A DNA stretch of 10,883 nt from Flavobacteriales bacterium UBA2619 (GTDB taxonomy: Bacteria > Bacteroidota > Bacteroidia > Flavobacteriales_D > Sanyastnellaceae), in contig DDJR01000082.1 of assembly GCA_002339135.1 (NCBI GenBank), positions 1 to 10,883 of the forward strand. Direction: 5' to 3'. Below, piece by piece: positions 6,368 to 10,883 of this stretch. The position numbers and the translations under genes were made by a program. Positions within the stretch are counted from its first letter, which is position 1, and each line of letters opens with the position of its first letter. The notes under the pieces are model-generated. The model made no database searches and had not been told where the DNA came from. It saw nothing but the letters and a program-made list of their open reading frames with translations.

Positions 6368-7162
6368 CTATTTCTGGAGTTTTAAATCGAGGGCGACAAA
6401 TTCATCCCAAAGTTTGTCATCTTGGGGGGGTGCAATGATGGTTACGGCTTCTTTCTTGACAGGGTGAATGAAGTCGATGCGACGGGCATGAAGGTGGACT
6501 GATGCATTGTCGTTGGTGTTCTTGGCACCATATTTAACATCGCCTTTGATTGGAGAACCCAGGGATGCTAATGTGACACGAATTTGGTGATGTCGGCCAG
6601 TCTTTGGGAGAACCTCGACAAAGGTGTAATGATCGCTTTGACCCACTACCTTGTAAAGCAACTCAGCTTCTTTTCTGTCATCGCCAGGCCGAGAGTGAGC
6701 GTGACTTTTATTTAATTTCGAGTTTTTCTTCAGGTAATTGACAATGTGGTCTTCTGGTGGATTGATCGTAGGCATGACTACTGCCCAATACATTTTTTGA
6801 ATTTCACGGTGGCGAAACATGGTGGTTAAACGAGACAGCGCCTTTGAAGTTTTTGCATAAAGGATGACCCCACTTACAGGGCGGTCGAGTCGATGAACAG
6901 TACCGATAAAAGCTTTACCAGGCTTTAAGTACTTTTTTGCTACGTATTCAGCAACGACTTCACACAACGACTTATCACCTTTTCCATCTCCTTGTATGAT
7001 GTCACTTGAGCGTTTGTTGACCGCGATAATGTGGTTGTCTTCATACAGAACTTGGAGCGTAGAAGCTGTGCTCATTACGATGGGCTTCTTAGGTTGACGC
7101 ACGAACTTTCGTGAGGCGTCTTGTTTCTTTGTGTCGAATCCTTTTTTATTAATACTGTTCAT
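6368..7162 (-). CDS. RluA-family pseudouridine synthase
   Basis: Isomerises uridine to pseudouridine in rRNA or tRNA. The core begins at TLQVLYEDNHIIAVNK; the catalytic-Asp motif is HRLDRPVSG (residues 90-98 with this start, catalytic D93), a variant of HRLDxxTSG, followed by VILYAK. The later TGRHHQIR and KGDVKYG segments are also family hallmarks. There is no S4 RNA-binding domain; instead about 30 basic residues precede the core. Start choice: ATG at 7162 lies inside the last codons of panB and keeps the basic tail; an in-frame ATG at 7180 would overlap panB more, and one at 7075 would start right at the core (MSTASTLQVLYEDN) and may equally be the real one. It ends a tight four-gene run and probably depends on readthrough from tatA. 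The modified RNA position cannot be told. Confidence 0.88.
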   Translation of the reverse strand: MNSINKKGFDTKKQDASRKFVRQPKKPIVMSTASTLQVLYEDNHIIAVNKRSSDIIQGDGKGDKSLCEVVAEYVAKKYLKPGKAFIGTVHRLDRPVSGVILYAKTSKALSRLTTMFRHREIQKMYWAVVMPTINPPEDHIVNYLKKNSKLNKSHAHSRPGDDRKEAELLYKVVGQSDHYTFVEVLPKTGRHHQIRVTLASLGSPIKGDVKYGAKNTNDNASVHLHARRIDFIHPVKKEAVTIIAPPQDDKLWDEFVALDLKLQK

Positions 7163-7964
7163 CCTTAGAAGGGAAGTCACGCGAACGAACGTCCGAAACG
7201 TAGTTTTGTATGGCCCCTAGCATTTGATCTCCAATATCAGAATACCGACGTAGAAATCTTGGTGAGAAATCTTGAGTGATTCCAAGCATATCATGCAAAA
7301 CAAGAACTTGTCCATCGCAATCGGCACCTGCACCAATTCCAATTGTAGGGCACTCGACCGCCGCGGTTACCTCTCCAGCAAGACTTGCAGGAATTTTCTC
7401 AAATACCATCGCGAAACAACCGATGTCATTCAGCATCTTTGCGTCTTCTTTTAACAAGCGTGCTTCCTCATCCTGCTTGGCCCTCACTGTGTATGTCCCG
7501 AACTTGTAGATTGATTGAGGAGTTAAACCCAGGTGTCCCATCACAGGTATTCCTGCAGATAAAATTCTTTCGATGGATTCTCTTACTTCACGACCCCCTT
7601 CTAGTTTGACAGCGTGAGCTCCACTCTCTTTCATAATTCTAATTGCACTATTTAATGCTTCTTTAGAATTCCCTTGGTAGGTGCCGAACGGTAAATCCAC
7701 GACTACAAGAGCTCTTTTCGCTGCACGAACAACGGAGGATGCGTGGTAAATCATTTGGTCTAATGTGATGGGAAGTGTTGTTTCATGTCCCGCCATCACA
7801 TTCGAAGCGCTGTCTCCAACAAGGATTATATCTATCCCTGCTTGATCTACAAGCCTGGTCATTGAATAATCGTAGGCCGTAAGCATTGCGATACGCTCGC
7901 CGTTTTGCTTCATTTCGTGCAACACCTGGGTTGTGATGCGCTTCGCTTCTTTGTGAACACTCAT
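7149..7964 (-). CDS. panB: 3-methyl-2-oxobutanoate hydroxymethyltransferase
   Basis: First committed step of pantothenate (CoA) synthesis: adds a hydroxymethyl group from methylene-tetrahydrofolate to 2-oxoisovalerate to make ketopantoate. With the start at 7964 the product is 271 residues, normal for PanB. Visible signatures are MLTAYDYS (27-34), VGDSASNV with metal-ligand D51, VVVDLPFG with metal-ligand D90, KLEGG (120-124), the catalytic Glu in MVFEKIP (E189), and TIGIGAGADCDGQVLV (207-222). The frame opens further up, to an ATG at 8018, but that would overlap the antiporter and add an unrelated hydrophobic stretch; 7964 lies 17 bases after the antiporter stop and begins the conserved N-terminus. 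The last 14 bases overlap the proposed start of the pseudouridine synthase gene, suggesting coupled translation. Confidence 0.95.
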   Translation of the reverse strand: MSVHKEAKRITTQVLHEMKQNGERIAMLTAYDYSMTRLVDQAGIDIILVGDSASNVMAGHETTLPITLDQMIYHASSVVRAAKRALVVVDLPFGTYQGNSKEALNSAIRIMKESGAHAVKLEGGREVRESIERILSAGIPVMGHLGLTPQSIYKFGTYTVRAKQDEEARLLKEDAKMLNDIGCFAMVFEKIPASLAGEVTAAVECPTIGIGAGADCDGQVLVLHDMLGITQDFSPRFLRRYSDIGDQMLGAIQNYVSDVRSRDFPSKDEQY

Positions 7965-7981
7965 ACTTGCGAAGATAATCG

Positions 7982-8983
7982 TTATCCCAACGCAAGCCAA
8001 ACATACACTACGTAACAAACAAGATAAATAGCCCCGTGGATTCGATTGACTTTTTCACCAATCATTAGAATAGGGTAGAGGAGGGCTGTTGTTGCCATCA
8101 TCCACCAGAAGTCATTGGTGATTAACTGTTGATCTACGGCAATATCTGTAATCGCAGAACTCGCTCCAAGGACAAGTAGAATGTTCATAATGTTGGATCC
8201 GATCAGATTACCTATACTAATGTCCGACTGACCCTTCAGAGCTGCTGTAACAGAGGCTACAATTTCGGGGACGCTCGTTCCAAATGCCACAACTGTAACA
8301 CCTATGACGTGTTCGCTGATGTGAAAATCTCTCGCTGTGTCGGAAGCTCCCTTGATAAACAAATCAGCTCCAACGTACAACAAAACACACCCGATACAAA
8401 TCCAAACTAAGAGTTCTATATATCTCTTCTTAGAATCTCCTTCAAACCCTGTTGGCAAGTCTTCATTTGTCTCATCTGCGCTGATGTTGTTTTTATTTAC
8501 CAGTTCTTGATTTTTTTTAATTCGCCGACTTCTCCCTATTTGAACACACATAAAGGTTGCCATCAGTGAAAGAAAAATCAAGCCATCCACTCTTGAATAG
8601 ATACCATCTAGAGCAAGAACTCCAAATAGAACAGTTACTGCCATCAGTATGGGCCAATCTAATTTGAGCAGTCCCCGATCTATGCTTAGCGGTCTGACAA
8701 TTGCGGTCAATCCCAATGCAAGACCCAGGTTAGCGATGTTTGATCCGACGACGTTTCCAACAGCAATTCCAGCAGACCCATTCCATGCCGCCTGCATTGA
8801 CGCAAATAGTTCGGGTGACGATGTGCCTATTGCCACAACTGTAAGCCCAACAACAATTGGAGCAACTTTTGCTTTTATTGCAAGTCCAGATGCATTTCTC
8901 ACAAGAATCTCACCACCAATCACAAGGATTCCTAGTCCCACTAAAAGTAAGAAATACGGGCTATGTAATAATTCAGTAATCAA
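7982..8983 (-). CDS. Calcium/sodium antiporter, CaCA family (YrbG-like)
   Basis: A 333-residue inner-membrane exchanger with about ten helices in two inverted halves. Both signature alpha-repeats are intact: AIGTSSPELFAS (51-62) with GNVVGSNIAN (76-85), and AFGTSVPEIVAS (233-244) with GNLIGSNIMN (258-267), including the ion-coordinating Glu residues E58 and E240. A hydrophilic, acidic/basic loop (about 151-188) separates the halves, as usual. It uses a TTG start (8983-8981) that overlaps the TGA of the upstream tatA-type gene in the sequence TTGA; no in-frame ATG lies near the N-terminus, so coupled translation from tatA is likely. Substrate direction (Ca2+ out for Na+ or H+ in) follows from the family, not from anything specific here. 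Confidence 0.92.
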   Translation of the reverse strand: MITELLHSPYFLLLVGLGILVIGGEILVRNASGLAIKAKVAPIVVGLTVVAIGTSSPELFASMQAAWNGSAGIAVGNVVGSNIANLGLALGLTAIVRPLSIDRGLLKLDWPILMAVTVLFGVLALDGIYSRVDGLIFLSLMATFMCVQIGRSRRIKKNQELVNKNNISADETNEDLPTGFEGDSKKRYIELLVWICIGCVLLYVGADLFIKGASDTARDFHISEHVIGVTVVAFGTSVPEIVASVTAALKGQSDISIGNLIGSNIMNILLVLGASSAITDIAVDQQLITNDFWWMMATTALLYPILMIGEKVNRIHGAIYLVCYVVYVWLALG

Positions 8984-9267
8984 TCTGAGCTGTTTTTATT
9001 GGAATCACCGTTCACTTTCGGCTCAATTGTTTTTTCAGTATTTTTTTCAGTTTCTTCTGTCTTGGGTTGCGATCTCATATCGGTTGCCTTTTTAAAGTCT
9101 CGGCTTATATCGTCCGTTCCTTTCAGAATCTCTCTTTGTATTTCATCTGTAGCACTCCTAAAATGTCTAATCCCATCACCCATCGTTTTTGCCAACGAGG
9201 GGAGTCCCTTCGAACCAAAAACCAGAAGGTAAATTACAAATATGAATATTATCTCAGTCGTTCCCAT
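8980..9267 (-). CDS. tatA: Sec-independent translocase subunit, TatA/E family
   Basis: A 95-residue protein with TatA architecture: a short N-out tail, one membrane helix (GTTEIIFIFVIYLLVFG, about 2-18), the hinge FGSKGLP (canonical FGPxKLP), an amphipathic helix (about 25-50, SLAKTMGDGIRHFRSATDEI), and a charged disordered tail rich in K, E, N and S. TatA forms the variable-size pore used with TatC to export folded twin-arginine proteins; tatC is not in this window. The frame extends seven codons up to an ATG at 9288, but the start at 9267 is preferred: it begins directly at the conserved segment, and the -7 promoter element (9293-9286) would lie inside the longer version. It leads the tatA-antiporter-panB-rluA run. 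TatB-like function cannot be excluded. Confidence 0.88.
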   Translation of the reverse strand: MGTTEIIFIFVIYLLVFGSKGLPSLAKTMGDGIRHFRSATDEIQREILKGTDDISRDFKKATDMRSQPKTEETEKNTEKTIEPKVNGDSNKNSSD

Positions 9268-9285
9268 GTAATGAAAAGTAGGTTG

Positions 9286-9316
9286 CAAAAGTACACCCGA
9301 ACTTTCTCTTTCGCAA
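9286..9316 (-). promoter_or_regulatory. Bacteroidota-type promoter for the tatA gene run
   Basis: On the minus strand TTG (9316-9314) and TACTTTTG (9293-9286) are 20 bases apart; the latter matches TAnnTTTG exactly. Transcription would begin near 9279, about 12 bases before the preferred tatA ATG (9267). The promoter lies immediately after the terminator of the upstream surface-protein gene, so the run appears to be an independent transcription unit. Confidence 0.6.
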
Positions 9317-9318
9317 CC

Positions 9319-9356
9319 AAAAAAGAAGAGCCCTACATAAACAATGCAGGGCTCTT
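9319..9356 (-). terminator. Intrinsic terminator of the surface-protein gene
   Basis: A nine-pair perfect stem, AAGAGCCCT (9326-9334) with AGGGCTCTT (9348-9356), encloses a 13-base loop that may itself pair CAT with ATG. On the minus strand it is followed by TTCTTTTTT (9327-9319). It lies 26 bases after the stop of the surface-protein gene and just before the tatA promoter. Confidence 0.85.
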
Positions 9357-9381
9357 AAATTTATATTAGAAATATGACTTA

Positions 9382-10883
9382 TTACTCATACTCAGTTCCC
9401 CATACCAATAGGAAAGTAATCAAATCTTGTATTTGTACGATTCCATCTCCATTTAAGTCTGGACAAGGAGTGTATTTACAAGTTCCGTTGTCAACGTTAG
9501 CGATTGAGTTGAAGTTTAAGGCAGCACTATCAACACAACCAGGGAAGACACAAAACCCTCCATCAGACGTAGCTTGATCATTGTAGTTCAATGCGAGAGG
9601 ATACATACATCCTTCATCAACATAGCAAGCTGCAGTTGCATCTCCATCAACAAAGCCAGCACCTTCTAGTAGAACCTCATCAGATAAAGGCTCAATTAAA
9701 CAAGCATCAAGAACCCAGGTAAGTCCACCGTAAGTTGGAGCTTCAGCACCGAATGCTATAATCAGTTGAAGTAAATCCTGTGCTTGAACTAGACCATCAG
9801 GAACGAAGTCTGCATTGCCAGGAATGTCAGAACATAGTTCAAGTCCTTGTTCATTTGCAAATGGATTGTAGTTTGTGAATTCACTGTCAATACATCCCTC
9901 GAACACACATGTTCCATTTTCCACTGTTGCGTCAGCATTGTAGTTCGTAGCTGTATCATATGTACATCCTAAGCATGATGTAAACTCACAACTTCCATCT
10001 TCGTTATTCGCACCAGCATCATAGTTACATGCACAGAGGTCCGTACATCCGAAGAACTCATCGATATCACAAACACCGTTGCCGTCAACGTCACCTTCAC
10101 AATCACCACCACAGATACCTAATGCATCGAGCTGGTTGCCATTACAATCACAATCACCTTCCTCGGCACTGTTGTTTACAGTAATAGTCTGAACCTGTAC
10201 AGAAGAGTTGCCACACTCATCCGTAGCTGTAAATGTTCGGGTAAGTAAGTAATTGCCTTCAGAGCCTACTTCGATTTCAACCTCTACGACTTCGATCGCA
10301 ATGTTGCTAGAGCAATTGTCAGTAGCAGTAGCCGCATCTAAAACAAGATCAAGCTCACAATCAACAACAGTGTCCATAGGTATGCTAAGTACAGGAGCTG
10401 TCGTGTCTACAACGTCTATTTGTTGAAGTCCAGTAGCGCTATTTCCACAAACGTCAGAAGCTACATATGATCTAAATATGATTGATGTATTCGGACATGT
10501 CCCTGGAAAGATGTAATCAGTAAAAGTAATCTCAAGTTCTGAACATCCTCCAGTTGCTGTTGCCATTTCATCATATGTTTCGTCACACTCAACTGTTAGA
10601 CTTGCTGGAGTGATTAGAACAATAACATTGTCTGATGGATCACAGATACCATCATTGTCAGTATCGTTTAAACAGTTACCATCACAATCATATCCAAACG
10701 CTGCGAAAAAACAAGTTCCATCGTTGTCAGTTGCAAGAGGAATGTAGTTACAAGCAGTTTCGATATCACATCCACCGATTTCAAAAGAGTCACAAACTCC
10801 ATCACCGTCAGTGTCGGAAATACATACGCCATCACAATCATATCCAAATTCAGAGAATGTACAATCACCCTCGCTTTGGAAGG
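9382..10883 (-). CDS. Large secreted repeat protein with HYR-like and dockerin-like modules, C-terminal part
   Basis: The frame is open from the right edge (first full codon 10881) to the stop at 9382, 499 visible residues; the N-terminus is outside, and the first internal Met (10566) is not a real start. Counting from 10881: two 50-residue cysteine-rich units (GYDCDG at 13 and 63, each followed by DTDxDGxCD, calcium-binding thrombospondin-3-like loops); two HYR/Ig-like domains (about 90-155 and 162-235, with TATDNC and FTATDECGN); another TSP3-like loop region (243-272); then units of the type GCxDxxAxNY...DGxC (37, 278, 304, 329, 424, 448). Two dockerin-like EF-hand segments, PDGLVQAQDLLQLI (about 361-374) and DLNGDGIVQIQDLITFL (about 474-490), end the protein. 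Such proteins are surface adhesins or cell-envelope structural proteins in marine Bacteroidota. Unlike the FAS1 protein, there is no PNP-type T9SS sorting domain at the end. Confidence 0.85.
   Translation of the reverse strand, partial: FQSEGDCTFSEFGYDCDGVCISDTDGDGVCDSFEIGGCDIETACNYIPLATDNDGTCFFAAFGYDCDGNCLNDTDNDGICDPSDNVIVLITPASLTVECDETYDEMATATGGCSELEITFTDYIFPGTCPNTSIIFRSYVASDVCGNSATGLQQIDVVDTTAPVLSIPMDTVVDCELDLVLDAATATDNCSSNIAIEVVEVEIEVGSEGNYLLTRTFTATDECGNSSVQVQTITVNNSAEEGDCDCNGNQLDALGICGGDCEGDVDGNGVCDIDEFFGCTDLCACNYDAGANNEDGSCEFTSCLGCTYDTATNYNADATVENGTCVFEGCIDSEFTNYNPFANEQGLELCSDIPGNADFVPDGLVQAQDLLQLIIAFGAEAPTYGGLTWVLDACLIEPLSDEVLLEGAGFVDGDATAACYVDEGCMYPLALNYNDQATSDGGFCVFPGCVDSAALNFNSIANVDNGTCKYTPCPDLNGDGIVQIQDLITFLLVWGTEYE
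10679..10848. repeat. Two identical 20-base copies 150 bases apart inside the surface-protein gene
   Basis: The 20-mer CCATCACAATCATATCCAAA occurs at 10679-10698 and at 10829-10848. The 150-base offset equals the 50-residue protein repeat (GYDCDG). Identity at the DNA level suggests recent duplication or gene conversion between units. Confidence 0.85.

Noticed and set aside
7965..8018. Upstream extension of panB to the ATG at 8018
   Set aside because: It would overlap the antiporter by 37 bases and add an unrelated hydrophobic stretch; the conserved PanB N-terminus starts at 7964.
9268..9288. Upstream tatA start at 9288
   Set aside because: It falls inside the likely -7 promoter element and adds residues not typical of TatA.
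10564..10566. Met at 10566 as the start of the surface protein
   Set aside because: The same frame stays open to the edge and encodes matching repeat units upstream, so this is an internal Met in a partial gene.
10668..10868. Minus-strand open frame of 66 codons
   Set aside because: A frame-shifted shadow of the cysteine-rich repeats, which read through in the correct frame to the right edge.
9382..10883. CRISPR-like array from the spaced repeats
   Set aside because: The repeats are in frame, imperfect and encode a protein repeat; there are no uniform spacers.

Overview
The window looks like a chromosomal segment of a marine-type Flavobacteriales bacterium (Bacteroidota; a Cryomorphaceae/Crocinitomicaceae-like lineage is my guess). 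Pointers are the Por-type (T9SS) C-terminal sorting domain on one secreted protein, the cysteine-rich 'YDCDG / GCxDxxAxNY' repeats of another, starts mostly without clear Shine-Dalgarno sites, and three promoter-like sites with the Bacteroidota -7 element TAnnTTTG.

Layout. (1) 1-690 is the end of an apparent integrative element. An unterminated minus-strand frame (565 to the left edge) reads as the N-terminal half of a tyrosine recombinase. Facing it is the 3' part of a tRNA-His(GTG) gene with no 5' half, followed by the tRNA's terminator: the classic footprint of integration into a tRNA gene. The element body, and probably the intact tRNA-His, lie left of the window. (2) 842-2980 (+) is a secreted 712-residue protein: cupredoxin-like domain, two FAS1 domains, two GWxGGS beta-modules and a T9SS sorting domain. 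(3) 3083-6292 (-) holds trxB, an M15 peptidase, an EamA transporter and hpt, read in that order, probably from the promoter just upstream of trxB. (4) 6368-9267 (-) is a tight four-gene run, tatA-type gene, Ca2+/Na+ antiporter, panB and an RluA-type pseudouridine synthase, with a promoter 20-50 bases upstream of tatA. (5) 9382 to the right edge (-) is the C-terminal ~500 residues of a large secreted repeat protein, ended by a strong intrinsic terminator.

How the genes fit together. The minus-strand core is housekeeping: thiol redox balance, purine salvage, pantothenate/CoA synthesis, RNA modification, cation exchange and protein export. The two flanking surface proteins are of the adhesin/secretome type. 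The only clearly mobile part is the left end. I see no CRISPR array, rRNA, insertion sequence, or obvious defence or toxin system. The most unusual things are the tRNA-His attachment site with its repeated palindromic motifs, and the cupredoxin-FAS1 fusion whose second copper-ligand His appears to be Asn.
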